Assembly: GCF_004216895.1 (NCBI RefSeq)
Contig: NZ_SGXE01000002.1
Coordinates: 434,001-498,000, forward strand
Length of the DNA: 64,000 nucleotides
Source of the DNA: Aquimarina brevivitae
Lineage (GTDB): Bacteria > Bacteroidota > Bacteroidia > Flavobacteriales > Flavobacteriaceae
Direction of reading: 5' to 3'
Part shown: piece after piece, positions 16,570 to 25,756 of the stretch
Layout of the letters: the number at the start of each line of letters is the position of its first letter
Position numbering within the stretch: the stretch's first letter is position 1
Program-made: the position numbers and the translations under genes
The notes under the pieces: generated by a model
The model's database searches: none
The model's input: the letters and a program-made list of their open reading frames with translations, nothing else
What the model was told of the DNA's origin: nothing

Positions 16570-18825
16570 TTAATTTTTAATCACTTTGATTGATTTAATT
16601 ACCTTGCCGTTTAATGATATGGTTACAAAGTATAACCCTGATTCAATAGAAGGTGGAAATTTTAACTGCTTTTGTAGCCTTCCTTTTTTTACTGATTTCG
16701 ACAACAGCTGATATCGCTGACCCAATAGATTTGATATAAAAACTTGTAATTTGCCTTGTTCAGGTATTGTTAGATAAAGAGATGTATTGGATTGCAAGGG
16801 ATTTGGGATAACTTTGGCGTCAAACTCACCTTGTAAAGCGGAGTTGCTTTTATTCTCTAAGATTGAGCAGTCTGTAGGGCAGTTGCCAGACCAAAAACCA
16901 GTGCTTTTGCCATTGGTACTACCGGTTATAGTAAACCATCCATCAACGCCACGTGTCAAATCTACGGTTTGTTGCCCTGAGCCATTATTAAACACAACTC
17001 CTATTGCATTTGAATCAATTTCTGCAGGTTTATTGATTGTAAAGAATGCCCAGGAAGTATTGTTAAGGTCATCCATTTGACTACCCGGCCAACTTGGAGT
17101 TCCGGATAGGGTAGTGTTCGTATTTTTATTGTATAGATAGATGTTAGCAGTACCCCAATCACTATTTGGTTTTTGGAAATAATATTGTACAGTACTAGAT
17201 TGGAGTGAACTACAGTTTGAAGGGCAGTTGTTGCTCCAGTTACTGTTTTTGTACCAACCGTCTGTACTTCTAGCCAGGTCTGTAGTTTGGTTAGTGCCAT
17301 CATTAAAAATCACCCGTAGATTTGTGGCAGTTACACCAGCTGGCGGAGTTACGGTAAAGGTATACCAATTGGTATCGTTAGTATTGGTCATTTGTTGACC
17401 TGGCCAGCCGTTGGTGCCGGGTAGGGTAGTGTTAGCACCCGCATCAAAGAAATATGCATTAATAGGAGCATTCCATCCTTGAGGTTTATAAAAATGAACC
17501 GTATAGGGAGGTACAGCTTCTTCAGGTTCTTCGTCCGTATTTGTCCATACTGCATACCCGTTCCCCGATGTTTGTAAACTCCAACCATTGCCATTGGGGG
17601 ACCAGTTGGCATCTCCTATTTTCATTGCTACCCTACCGGATCTTCCATCTATATATGCTGCATATAAATCATTGCGTGCTTCAACAATATTGATGGTAGA
17701 ATTAGCGTGTAAGCGTACGCTTTTCCTTACTGCGATTAAATCTTTTATCGCTTCTTGTATTCCGGATCCTGCGTCAAAGAAATGAGTCCAAAATATCATA
17801 GGATTACCAGGATGTGTTAAAATGTAAGCATATCCCTTTCTGAGGTTAGTTTCGCCTCCAGGAAAAACATAATTAGACCCACAGCATTGTTGTGCTGCTC
17901 CCGTATCATGATTATCCAAAAATGTTACGGATTTACCTGGATTTATACCAATCATTCCGGATGGCCTTCCTTGTCCATCTCTGAGATAGGATAGATTATT
18001 ATCTCTAATAGCATTTTGTAAGGATACTTTTGTGTTGAAATCAAATGCTGAGGAAGACTGCTGCGTAAAGTTGACCCAGTTGTTCGTTTGAATTCTGCTG
18101 CTTTCTAAAAGCTCTCCTACAGCAAAATAAGGATCGGTGGCATCATTATATTCTTTATTATAAATAGGATCGTAACCGTGAACGAAATCATAGCGCCATC
18201 CATCAAATCCTAAGTCGTTTTTTAAAAAACTCATCCAGTTCTTAATTTCTTGTCGTACCTCAGGGTTTTGATGGTCTAAATCTCTAGCTGCGGCATAGGT
18301 ACCATTAGAACCGTCTGCTTTCAAGGTAGTTCCAGGGACATAATCTCCATTGATGCTAAATTCTACTGGGTAGTTGACAAAATTTCGTCCTTCGTCATCT
18401 GCAGTGATAAAATATGTCGGCCAAGCTGGGTTCGTAAAGGTAACTGCATCATTGGTACCTACACGATGGTTTACTACAATGTCGCTTAATACTTTAATGC
18501 CTAAATCGTGATATTGATTTATCAAATTGCGCAGCTGGCTTTCTGTTCCGTAAGAACTATTGAAATTATATAATTCTCGAGGAAGGTAGCCTTGAGGAGA
18601 TGCTGCGTTACTTGGTGGTGGCATCCAAATTACATCAATACCTGCTTCGTTAATTGCAGTGCTATTTTGACTAACTACATCGTACCAGGTAATTCCAGCG
18701 GGTTGATTTTGTACATTCCAGTCAAAGGCCTGAAATAATACATCTTCGTCTTGTGCTATGCTTAATAGGGGAATAAGTAAGACCCATGCAAGGAGTACTA
18801 ATCTTGTGATTTTTTTGAAATTCAT
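16570..18825 (-). CDS. Secreted GH13 alpha-amylase with two starch-binding modules and T9SS tail
   Basis: A 751-residue extracellular alpha-amylase. A signal peptide (cleaved after SIAQ) is followed by a GH13 barrel with the calcium/active-site segment DIVVNHRVG, nucleophile D213 (GWRYDFVHGY), acid/base E238 (AVGELLE) and D307 (FLDNHDTG). After the barrel's C domain come two related modules of about 100 residues (from about 445 and 550), each with a pattern (W)YxFxxxxP, then (L/V)xVxFN(D/N)G and a D(L)xR(S/G)xDGW(Y/F) end, like CBM26 starch-binding modules; the first two also share a CPS/TDC end. The C-terminus (from about 675, IPNPLQSN ... GLYFVTISLNGKVIKSIKVIKN) is a type A T9SS sorting domain. 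It probably starts starch/glycogen use at the cell surface. Confidence 0.93.
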   Translation of the reverse strand: MNFKKITRLVLLAWVLLIPLLSIAQDEDVLFQAFDWNVQNQPAGITWYDVVSQNSTAINEAGIDVIWMPPPSNAASPQGYLPRELYNFNSSYGTESQLRNLINQYHDLGIKVLSDIVVNHRVGTNDAVTFTNPAWPTYFITADDEGRNFVNYPVEFSINGDYVPGTTLKADGSNGTYAAARDLDHQNPEVRQEIKNWMSFLKNDLGFDGWRYDFVHGYDPIYNKEYNDATDPYFAVGELLESSRIQTNNWVNFTQQSSSAFDFNTKVSLQNAIRDNNLSYLRDGQGRPSGMIGINPGKSVTFLDNHDTGAAQQCCGSNYVFPGGETNLRKGYAYILTHPGNPMIFWTHFFDAGSGIQEAIKDLIAVRKSVRLHANSTINIVEARNDLYAAYIDGRSGRVAMKIGDANWSPNGNGWSLQTSGNGYAVWTNTDEEPEEAVPPYTVHFYKPQGWNAPINAYFFDAGANTTLPGTNGWPGQQMTNTNDTNWYTFTVTPPAGVTATNLRVIFNDGTNQTTDLARSTDGWYKNSNWSNNCPSNCSSLQSSTVQYYFQKPNSDWGTANIYLYNKNTNTTLSGTPSWPGSQMDDLNNTSWAFFTINKPAEIDSNAIGVVFNNGSGQQTVDLTRGVDGWFTITGSTNGKSTGFWSGNCPTDCSILENKSNSALQGEFDAKVIPNPLQSNTSLYLTIPEQGKLQVFISNLLGQRYQLLSKSVKKGRLQKQLKFPPSIESGLYFVTISLNGKVIKSIKVIKN

Positions 18826-19488
18826 TTGTGTGAAATAAAATGGGTTAAAAGAATAATTTTGAAGAATTAGCTAAACAAGTCAAGGACGCTATAGGTATAT
18901 TCCGTACGAATAGGTTTCCAGGAATACCCAATGGAACACCCGATTTTAGATATATTATTCGATTGGACATTTTTTAAACCAATAGTGAGCCGGCTATATT
19001 TGACTTAAATAGTTTAGCATTTTTAGGAGAAAACTGGGATTACGTTTTAAGTTTTTTCCTTTTATACATACCCGCAGATAAGAATTGAAATTCAAGCGAT
19101 GTTAACGGAACGAAATGTTTCGTACTGTTGAAAGTAGCTTTCATAATTTGATAATTTTAGGTTATTAAAAGTGTTTCTTGTGTTGTGTTTTACCCAATTT
19201 ATTGCTAAATATTCAATTTTCAGAACGTCAATTGGCACTACAACGATTTCGTGTTGATAAAAAATTATATTTTATCGCCAACAAGGAGTTCAAGATTTTA
19301 GCCTTTTAAAATTATGATAAGAAACTAATGAGCGATTTTATAATTCGTGAAGCAAGAGTTGTTGCTTAGAGCGTTAGGTAAGTAAAATAAAAAACCGTCT
19401 TTTTATGGAAAGACGGTTTCTTAAATCAAAATTAAACAACTTTTTCCCTTATTTTATGCCTAAGGGCACGGCCGCAATATTGGATTTG
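18826..19488. other. Intergenic region, 663 bp, with possible gene remnants
   Basis: No full gene is visible. On the plus strand an ATG at 19328 opens a 13-codon frame (MSDFIIREARVVA, stop at 19367-19369) that resembles the first residues of GNAT acetyltransferases and then ends, so it may be a remnant. A second open stretch ending at about 19310 (reading QRFRVDKKLYFIANK) has no start codon. The minus-strand terminator of the acyl-CoA dehydrogenase gene lies at 19392-19419, and the 5' region of the amylase gene must lie just after 18826. Nothing else is supported. Confidence 0.4.
19392..19419 (-). terminator. Intrinsic terminator of the fatty-acid operon
   Basis: An 11-bp perfect stem (AAACCGTCTTT with AAAGACGGTTT) around a 6-base loop. 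On the minus strand it is followed by TTTTTTATTTT and lies 70 bp past the acyl-CoA dehydrogenase stop, so it should end the marR-to-dehydrogenase transcript. Confidence 0.85.
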
Positions 19489-21300
19489 TTATGCTATAAA
19501 ATATCCGTTTTCTTCAGCTATTTTATCTGCAATTTTTGTTCTTAACTCAACCACATTTGGCTGGTTAGTATATTTAGTGAATCGCTTTAATCCCATTAAC
19601 ATCATACGTTGCTCATCTCCTTCTGCGAAAGAAACAATTGCTTCTTTAGCACGCTGTTGGATAAGATCTACGGCATTGTATAAGTATAATTGAGACATTG
19701 CTATTTGAGTAGCTTGAGACTCTTCACCAAAACGCTTAGCATTTTTCTCAGTTCTTAAGATAGTAGACTCTGCCATATAGATTTCAATTAAAATATCAGC
19801 AGCAGCTAGTAATAGTTGTTGGTGCTCTTCTAATTTTGGTCCGTACTTTTGTACTGCAGAACCAGCAACCATTAAAAATACTTTCTTAAGTTGTTCTACG
19901 ATCGCTTTTTCTTCTGATAATAATGCAGAATAATCAGGAGTATCAAAAGAAGGAATTCCTGTTAATTCTTCACCTACTTTTGTTGCAGGTCCTAATAAAT
20001 CAACGTGACCTTTCATTGCTTTTTTAACAAGCATACCAACAGCCAACATACGATTGATCTCATTAGTACCTTCGTAGATTCTAGAAATACGAGCATCTCT
20101 CCAAGCAGATTCCATAGGAGTATCTGCAGAGAATCCCATACCTCCAAAAATTTGAATTCCTTCGTCAGTCGTTTTCTGAACATCTTCAGAAACAGCTACC
20201 TTAAGAATAGAACATTCGATAGCGAATTCTTCTACCCCTTTTAATTCTGCTTCTTGGTGAGAGTTACCTTCTTCTTGGCGGATTGCTATTCTATCTTCAA
20301 TATCTTTTGCGGCTCTATACGATGCAGATTCATCCGCATAAGTATTGGTAGCCATTTCCGCAAGTTTAGCTTTAATTGCACCAAAGTTTACGATTGGCGT
20401 TTTAAACTGAACACGCTCATTAGCATACTTAGTTGCTTCACCAACGATTCTACGTTGTGCATCAAGACAAGCAGCAGCTAACTTAATACGACCAACGTTT
20501 AAGGCATTCATAGCGATTTTAAATCCGTTACCTCTTTCGGATAACATATTTTCAACCGGTACCTTAGTTTCGTTAAAGAATACCTGACGTGTAGAAGAAG
20601 AGTGGATACCTAATTTTTTCTCCTCATCTCCTAAACTGATTCCATTAGAAGGATCGTTTTCTACAATAAAACCTGTAATATTTTTATCATCTTCAATACG
20701 AGCAAAAACGATAAATAAGTTACAGAATCCAGCATTAGAGATCCACATTTTTTGACCTGAAATCAAGTAATGTTTACCATCATCAGATAAAACTGCTTTA
20801 GTTTTACCACTGTTGGCGTCAGATCCTGCTCCTGGCTCAGTTAAACAGTATGCACCAAACCACTCGCCGGTAGCTAATTTAGGTACGTATTTTTTCTTTT
20901 GTTCCTCGTTACCATATAGGGTGATAGGCATTGTACCAATCCCGGTGTGAGCTCCAAATGCAGTACTAAAAGATCCAGTAGCACCCGAGATGTAATCACA
21001 TACTAACATAGTAGATACGAATCCCATTCCAAGTCCATCATATTCCTCAGGAACAGCAACACCTAAAAGACCTAGCTCACCTGCTTTTCTCATACACTCT
21101 TCCGTATATGCATAATCCTTTTGTTCGAAACGCTCCCAATGTGCCCATAGCTCTCTGTCTACAAACTCTTTGGTACTGTCTCTCATCATTTTTTGCTCCT
21201 CAGAGAAATCCTCTGGAGTAAATACATCTTCACATTTTGTTTCTTTTACAAGAAACTGACCTCCTCTAATAAGATCCTTTTTTATCGTTTCTGTACTCAT
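19489..21300 (-). CDS. Acyl-CoA dehydrogenase, long (VLCAD-like) form
   Basis: A 603-residue FAD enzyme for the first step of fatty-acid beta-oxidation, trans-2-enoyl-CoA formation. The N-terminal helical domain (about 30-150) leads to the FAD-binding middle domain with CLTEPGAGSDANS and KMWISNAGFCNLFIVFA, then the C-terminal helical domain with the catalytic Glu in RISRIYEGTNEINR (about residue 430). The protein runs about 200 residues longer than short acyl-CoA dehydrogenases, with a C-terminal extension like that of VLCAD/ACAD9-type enzymes. It is the last gene of a minus-strand series after hydroxyacyl-CoA dehydrogenase/enoyl-CoA hydratase and thiolase (88-bp gap to the latter), with a terminator behind it. 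Confidence 0.95.
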   Translation of the reverse strand: MSTETIKKDLIRGGQFLVKETKCEDVFTPEDFSEEQKMMRDSTKEFVDRELWAHWERFEQKDYAYTEECMRKAGELGLLGVAVPEEYDGLGMGFVSTMLVCDYISGATGSFSTAFGAHTGIGTMPITLYGNEEQKKKYVPKLATGEWFGAYCLTEPGAGSDANSGKTKAVLSDDGKHYLISGQKMWISNAGFCNLFIVFARIEDDKNITGFIVENDPSNGISLGDEEKKLGIHSSSTRQVFFNETKVPVENMLSERGNGFKIAMNALNVGRIKLAAACLDAQRRIVGEATKYANERVQFKTPIVNFGAIKAKLAEMATNTYADESASYRAAKDIEDRIAIRQEEGNSHQEAELKGVEEFAIECSILKVAVSEDVQKTTDEGIQIFGGMGFSADTPMESAWRDARISRIYEGTNEINRMLAVGMLVKKAMKGHVDLLGPATKVGEELTGIPSFDTPDYSALLSEEKAIVEQLKKVFLMVAGSAVQKYGPKLEEHQQLLLAAADILIEIYMAESTILRTEKNAKRFGEESQATQIAMSQLYLYNAVDLIQQRAKEAIVSFAEGDEQRMMLMGLKRFTKYTNQPNVVELRTKIADKIAEENGYFIA

Positions 21301-21388
21301 TTTTATAAAATTTAATAGTTACTTAAAATAGCGTAGTAAGGCGTCATCTTCGTTTTCTTACTACTCAATTTTAATATTTGTAATTTGA

Positions 21389-22579
21389 TTAGTTTAAAAA
21401 TTCAAAAATTCCGGCAGCACCTTGACCAGTACCTACACACATAGTTACCATACCGTACTTACCTTTCATATCTCTTTTGCGCATTTCGTCAAATAACTGA
21501 ACAGATAATTTAGCTCCTGTACATCCTAGTGGGTGTCCAAGTGCAATAGCGCCTCCATTAACATTGACGATGTCTTGGTTAAGACCTAATTCTCTCATCA
21601 CAGCAAGTGATTGCGAAGCAAAGGCTTCATTCAATTCTATCAGTGCAATATCATCTTGCTTCAATCCAGCTTGCTTTAACGCTTTTGGAATCGCTTTAAC
21701 TGGTCCTATACCCATGATTCTTGGTTCTACACCAGCTGCTGCATAGTTAACTAAACGTGCGATGGGCTCTAGATTTAATTCTTTTACCATTTCTTCGCTC
21801 ATTACCATTACAAAAGCTGCACCGTCACTCATTTGCGAAGAGTTACCCGCAGTTACACTACCACCGGCAGCAAATACAGGTCTTAGTTTACCAAGAACCT
21901 CCTTACTTGTTCCAGCACGTGGTCCTTCGTCTTTAGAAACGGTATAGGTTTTTGAAGCTTTTTTACCTTCTTCGTTTACATAGACGTGTTCTACATCGAT
22001 AGGTACGATTTGTTCTTTAAAACGATCTTCTGCTTGAGCTTTTAGCGCTTTCATGTGTGAGTTGTACGCAAACTCATCTTGATCTTCTCTTGATACTTTG
22101 AATTGCTTAGCAACTGCCTCTGCAGTTAATCCCATTCCCCAGTAGTAGTCCTCATGTCCTTCTTTGGCTAGTGCATAATCAGGGGTTGGTTTGTAACCTC
22201 CCATAGGGATGTATGACATACTCTCTGCACCACCAGCAATGATACAATCAGCCATACCAGCCTGGATTTTTGCAGTAGCAATACCGATAGTTTCAATTCC
22301 AGATGCACAGTACCTATTCACTGTAACTCCTGGAACGTCTTCTACTTTTAATCCCATTAGTGAGATTAAACGTGCCATGTTAAGTCCTTGCTCAGCCTCA
22401 GGCATTGCATTACCTACAATGACATCATCAATTCTTGATTTGTCTAAACCAGGCAGCTCGTTCATCATATGCTCAATGGTCTCTGCAGCCAATTCGTCTG
22501 GTCTTTTAAATCGGAACAGTCCCTTAGGTGCTTTACCTACTGCTGTTCTATATCCTTTTACTATATATGCTGTTTTCAT
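21389..22579 (-). CDS. fadA: Acetyl-CoA C-acyltransferase (thiolase)
   Basis: A 396-residue thiolase that cleaves 3-ketoacyl-CoA with CoA to acetyl-CoA and a shortened acyl-CoA. The acyl-accepting Cys is in VNRYCASGIETIG (about residue 91), the His in GHPLGCTGAK (about 350) and the second Cys in MCVGTGQGAAG (about 381). A further conserved block is NEAFASQSLAV. The full length agrees with the family. It lies between the fused dehydrogenase/hydratase gene (46 bp upstream) and the acyl-CoA dehydrogenase gene, so all beta-oxidation steps are encoded side by side. A degradative rather than biosynthetic role is inferred from that context. Confidence 0.95.
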   Translation of the reverse strand: MKTAYIVKGYRTAVGKAPKGLFRFKRPDELAAETIEHMMNELPGLDKSRIDDVIVGNAMPEAEQGLNMARLISLMGLKVEDVPGVTVNRYCASGIETIGIATAKIQAGMADCIIAGGAESMSYIPMGGYKPTPDYALAKEGHEDYYWGMGLTAEAVAKQFKVSREDQDEFAYNSHMKALKAQAEDRFKEQIVPIDVEHVYVNEEGKKASKTYTVSKDEGPRAGTSKEVLGKLRPVFAAGGSVTAGNSSQMSDGAAFVMVMSEEMVKELNLEPIARLVNYAAAGVEPRIMGIGPVKAIPKALKQAGLKQDDIALIELNEAFASQSLAVMRELGLNQDIVNVNGGAIALGHPLGCTGAKLSVQLFDEMRKRDMKGKYGMVTMCVGTGQGAAGIFEFLN

Positions 22580-22624
22580 TTTTTTCAGTGTATTTTTTTA
22601 GCTAATAGATTTAAGTACTGGCTC

Positions 22625-25030
22625 TTAATTACGTAAAGGTTTACCTTTTTTAAGCATGTGCTCAATACGTTCTAACGTCTTTCTTTCTGTACATAACGAC
22701 AAGAAAGCTTCTCGTTCTAAGTCTAGTAAATACTGTTCAGAAACTTTAGTTGGTTCAGAAAGATCTCCTCCCGCCATTACATAAGCTAATTTATTAGCAA
22801 TCTTTTTATCATGTTCTGAGATGTATTTCCCTGCTTCCATAGAGTCTGTTCCTACTAAGAACATACCTAAGGCTTGTTTTCCGAGTACTTTAACATCTTT
22901 ACGCTTCACAGGCTGTGTGTATCCTTGTTCAGCAAGAAGCTTAGCATAAGACTTAGCTGTTGCTATCTGGCGATCTTTGTTGACTACAACAATATCTTTA
23001 CCCTTCTGTAGGATATTAGTATCGTAAGCCTCATACGCTGAAGTAGACACCTTAGCCATTCCAATAGTTAAGAAGTGTTCTTGCAATACGTTTAGCTCCA
23101 CATCGTTCTTTTGGAATAGGTCCGCAGCACGTAATGCCATTTCTTTGGAACCACCCCCTCCAGGGATTACTCCAACTCCAAATTCTACTAATCCCATATA
23201 GGTTTCTGCAGCAGCAACTACTTTATCTGCGTGTAGCGAAAGCTCACATCCACCACCTAAAGTCATACCGTGTGGTGCTGCAACGGTTGGGATAGCAGAG
23301 TAACGCATACGCATCATCGTATCCTGGAAATACTTCACCGCCATATTAAGCTCATCATATTCTTGCTCAACGGCCATCATAAAGATCATTCCAATATTGG
23401 CACCCACAGAGAAGTTAGCAGCCTGGTTTCCAACTACAAGTCCTTGAAAGTCTTTTTCGGCAATGTCAATAGCTTTATTGATACCTGCTAAAACATCTCC
23501 ACCAATAGAATTCATTTTACTTTGGAATTCTACGTTAAGGATGCCGTCACCAAGATCTTCAACAACTACACCACTATTTTTAAATACTTCAGCAGATTTA
23601 CGAATGTTATCTAAGATGATAAATGCATCCTGTCCAGGTACTTTAACCTGTTCTTTCTTAGGAATGTCGTAATAATACGTTGCTCCATCTTTAACAGAGT
23701 AGAAAGAAGTACTACCTGCAGCAACCATTTCATTAACCCAAGCAGCTGGCTCGTGTCCTTCTGCTTTCATCAATTCTAATCCTTTTTTCACACCTACAGC
23801 ATCCCAAATTTGGAAAGGACCATGTTCCCAACCAAAACCTGCTTTCATCGCATCATCTATTTTGTATAGATCATCTGTGATTTCTGGGATTCGATGTGAA
23901 ACGTAAGCAAATAAAGCAGCAAGGTTTTTTCGGTAGAATTCACCCGCTTTATCTTTACCGTCTACTAGTACTTTAAAACGATCGATTACTTTATCGATGG
24001 TTTTAGTCATTTCTAGCGTAGCAAAAGATGCTCTTTTTTTACTTCTATATTCTAAGGTGTCTAAGTCTAGAGATAAAATCTCTGAAGACCCATCATCATT
24101 TTTTACTTTTTTGTAGAAACCTTGACCTGATTTGCTTCCTAACCATTTGTTCTCCATCATCGTGTTGATGAAGTCTGGAAGCCTAAACAGCTCGTGGCGT
24201 TCATCATCAGGACAGTTGTCAGCAATACCGTTAGCAACGTGCACCAATGTATCTAAACCTACTACATCTACTGTACGGAAAGTTGCTGACTTAGGTCTAC
24301 CAATTACAGGACCTGTTAGTTTGTCAACTTCTTCAATAGTCATCCCCATATCTTTTACCATATGGAATAAACTCATAATACTGAAGATACCGATTCGGTT
24401 ACCTATAAATGCAGGAGTATCCTTAGCAACAACTGAAGTTTTTCCTAAGAATTGTTCACCATATCCGTTTAAGAAATCCAATACATCTTGCGAAGTTTTT
24501 GGACCTGGAATTATTTCAAATAACTTTAAATATCGCGCTGGATTAAAGAAGTGTGTTCCGCAGAAATGTTTCTGGAAATCTTCGCTTCTTCCTTCACTCA
24601 TAAATTTAATAGGTATACCTGATGTATTTGATGTAATCAGAGTACCTGGGGTTCTATGTTTTTCAAGGTTTTCAAAAACCTGTTTTTTAATATCCAATCG
24701 TTCTACAACAACCTCGATTATCCAATCTACATCAGCAACCTTTTGGATATCATCCTCAAGATTACCCGTAGCGATTCTACTAGCAAATGATTGATGATAG
24801 ATAGGTGAAGGTTTTGACTTTAATGCAGTAGTAAGAGAATCATTTACAATTCGATTACGTACTGCTTTATCTTCTAATGAAAGACCTTTAGCCTTTTCTT
24901 TATCATTTAGCTCTCTGGGTACAATGTCTAATAATAATACTTCGACGCCAATATTAGCAAAATGACAAGCAATCCCTGATCCCATAATTCCTGAACCAAT
25001 GACTGCTACTTTTTTAATGATTCTTTTCAT
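22625..25030 (-). CDS. 3-hydroxyacyl-CoA dehydrogenase/enoyl-CoA hydratase fusion
   Basis: An 801-residue bifunctional beta-oxidation enzyme. The dehydrogenase comes first: Rossmann motif VAVIGSGIMGSGIACHFAN (residues 8-26), NTSGIPIKFM, and the catalytic region HFFNPARYLKLFEIIPG, followed by two 3HCDH C-terminal domains. The crotonase domain follows from about residue 490, with oxyanion-hole segments NFSVGANIG and APHGMTLGGGCELSLH and the active-site region GLVEFGVGVIPGGGG. This order (dehydrogenase then hydratase) is the reverse of E. coli FadB and is usual in Bacteroidota. Spacing to thiolase downstream is 46 bp and to marR upstream 88 bp, consistent with one transcript. Confidence 0.94.
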   Translation of the reverse strand: MKRIIKKVAVIGSGIMGSGIACHFANIGVEVLLLDIVPRELNDKEKAKGLSLEDKAVRNRIVNDSLTTALKSKPSPIYHQSFASRIATGNLEDDIQKVADVDWIIEVVVERLDIKKQVFENLEKHRTPGTLITSNTSGIPIKFMSEGRSEDFQKHFCGTHFFNPARYLKLFEIIPGPKTSQDVLDFLNGYGEQFLGKTSVVAKDTPAFIGNRIGIFSIMSLFHMVKDMGMTIEEVDKLTGPVIGRPKSATFRTVDVVGLDTLVHVANGIADNCPDDERHELFRLPDFINTMMENKWLGSKSGQGFYKKVKNDDGSSEILSLDLDTLEYRSKKRASFATLEMTKTIDKVIDRFKVLVDGKDKAGEFYRKNLAALFAYVSHRIPEITDDLYKIDDAMKAGFGWEHGPFQIWDAVGVKKGLELMKAEGHEPAAWVNEMVAAGSTSFYSVKDGATYYYDIPKKEQVKVPGQDAFIILDNIRKSAEVFKNSGVVVEDLGDGILNVEFQSKMNSIGGDVLAGINKAIDIAEKDFQGLVVGNQAANFSVGANIGMIFMMAVEQEYDELNMAVKYFQDTMMRMRYSAIPTVAAPHGMTLGGGCELSLHADKVVAAAETYMGLVEFGVGVIPGGGGSKEMALRAADLFQKNDVELNVLQEHFLTIGMAKVSTSAYEAYDTNILQKGKDIVVVNKDRQIATAKSYAKLLAEQGYTQPVKRKDVKVLGKQALGMFLVGTDSMEAGKYISEHDKKIANKLAYVMAGGDLSEPTKVSEQYLLDLEREAFLSLCTERKTLERIEHMLKKGKPLRN

Positions 25031-25117
25031 TTGTTGTTAAAAGTTATTTTAGTTGTTATACCGATTTGTTATGTCAGTAAAAATTACCTGTTTTAAATGA
25101 AACTTAATTGTAATTTC

Positions 25118-25576
25118 TTATCCTTTAGTTGATGTTTCCTTGTTTATATAAATCTTTTTTGAAGCAATCAGATCATTGATATTCTGCAATACTTCAAAAA
25201 ATACTTCTAGCTTGGTAGGTGAAATGGTATTCTTTACGGCATTGTCAAATGCAAAGACAACATCCTTTGAATAATTTCTCATTTCTTTACCAAACGGGGT
25301 GAGGTAGATTAATACACCACGACCGTCGTGAGGATTCTTTTTTCTAAAAATTAATCCTTTTTCTTCCATAACTTTTAGGGTTCTGGATAGGCTAGTAGCT
25401 TCCATTCCCATTTTTGGGCCAAGCGAAGTAGATGGGGTTCCATTTTCGGGGTCAATACTGATCAAAGCAAATCCGGTCGCCATAGTGCTTCCTTTTTTGC
25501 CTGCTTCTTCATTATACATCTTAGCCACAGACATCCATGTAGCTCTGAGGGCATAATCAATTGTTTTTTCTCGCAT
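25118..25576 (-). CDS. MarR-family regulator of the beta-oxidation genes
   Basis: A 152-residue MarR-type winged-helix regulator. The recognition part reads GMEATSLSRTLKVMEEKGLI, followed by the wing FRKKNPHDGRGVLIYLTPFGKEM, with the D(G/R)R pattern of MarR proteins. It starts the minus-strand set marR - hydroxyacyl-CoA dehydrogenase/hydratase - thiolase - acyl-CoA dehydrogenase, so it very probably controls them, perhaps with an acyl-CoA as effector (inference). A 12-bp palindrome at 25614-25625 lies just upstream, and a near copy lies before the acyl-CoA ligase gene at 27620-27635; these are the likely binding sites. Confidence 0.9.
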   Translation of the reverse strand: MREKTIDYALRATWMSVAKMYNEEAGKKGSTMATGFALISIDPENGTPSTSLGPKMGMEATSLSRTLKVMEEKGLIFRKKNPHDGRGVLIYLTPFGKEMRNYSKDVVFAFDNAVKNTISPTKLEVFFEVLQNINDLIASKKIYINKETSTKG

Positions 25577-25594
25577 TCCGATTTTCTTTCGATG

Positions 25595-25602
25595 TAAAGG
25601 TA
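25595..25602 (-). promoter_or_regulatory. Putative -7 element of the marR operon
   Basis: On the minus strand the bases read TACCTTTA, close to the Bacteroidota -7 consensus TAnnTTTG, 18 bp before the marR ATG. No clear TTTG is found at the -33 spacing; that region is instead occupied by the palindrome at 25614-25625. Confidence 0.45.
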
Positions 25603-25613
25603 AGAAAATTTAC

Positions 25614-25625
25614 TATGCATGCATA
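25614..25625. promoter_or_regulatory. Putative MarR operator upstream of marR
   Basis: A perfect 12-bp palindrome TATGCATGCATA, preceded by TTTAC. It lies 38 bp upstream of the marR start and about 11 bp upstream of the putative -7 element, where binding would cover the -33 region. The same TTTACTATGC(A/G)TGCATA string is found before the acyl-CoA ligase gene. Confidence 0.65.
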
Positions 25626-25689
25626 ATAAATTTTTTAAAAAATTACGAATCAAAGAAGGAATTTACGTTTTTCTGAGGAATTAATAAAA

Positions 25690-25714
25690 AAACTCCTCAC
25701 AAAATGAGGAGTTT
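25690..25714 (-). terminator. Intrinsic terminator of the acyl-CoA ligase gene
   Basis: A 10-bp stem (AAACTCCTCA with TGAGGAGTTT) around CAAAA. On the minus strand a run of seven T follows. It lies 43 bp past the ligase stop and before the marR promoter, so the ligase and the marR operon are separate transcripts. Confidence 0.85.
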
Positions 25715-25756
25715 AACAATTAACAGTTAATATGTTAAAGTCTATAGGGTTACAAA

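Noticed and set aside
17001..17303. Frames in other phases within the amylase starch-binding modules
   Set aside because: They overlap a fully supported coding region and have no family resemblance.
19180..19310. Plus-strand open stretch ending QRFRVDKKLYFIANKEF
   Set aside because: No start codon, only about 44 codons, and no recognisable family; it may be chance or a faint remnant.
24132..24794. Plus-strand 220-codon frame within the beta-oxidation operon
   Set aside because: It is antisense to the well-supported dehydrogenase/hydratase gene and has the composition of a shadow frame.
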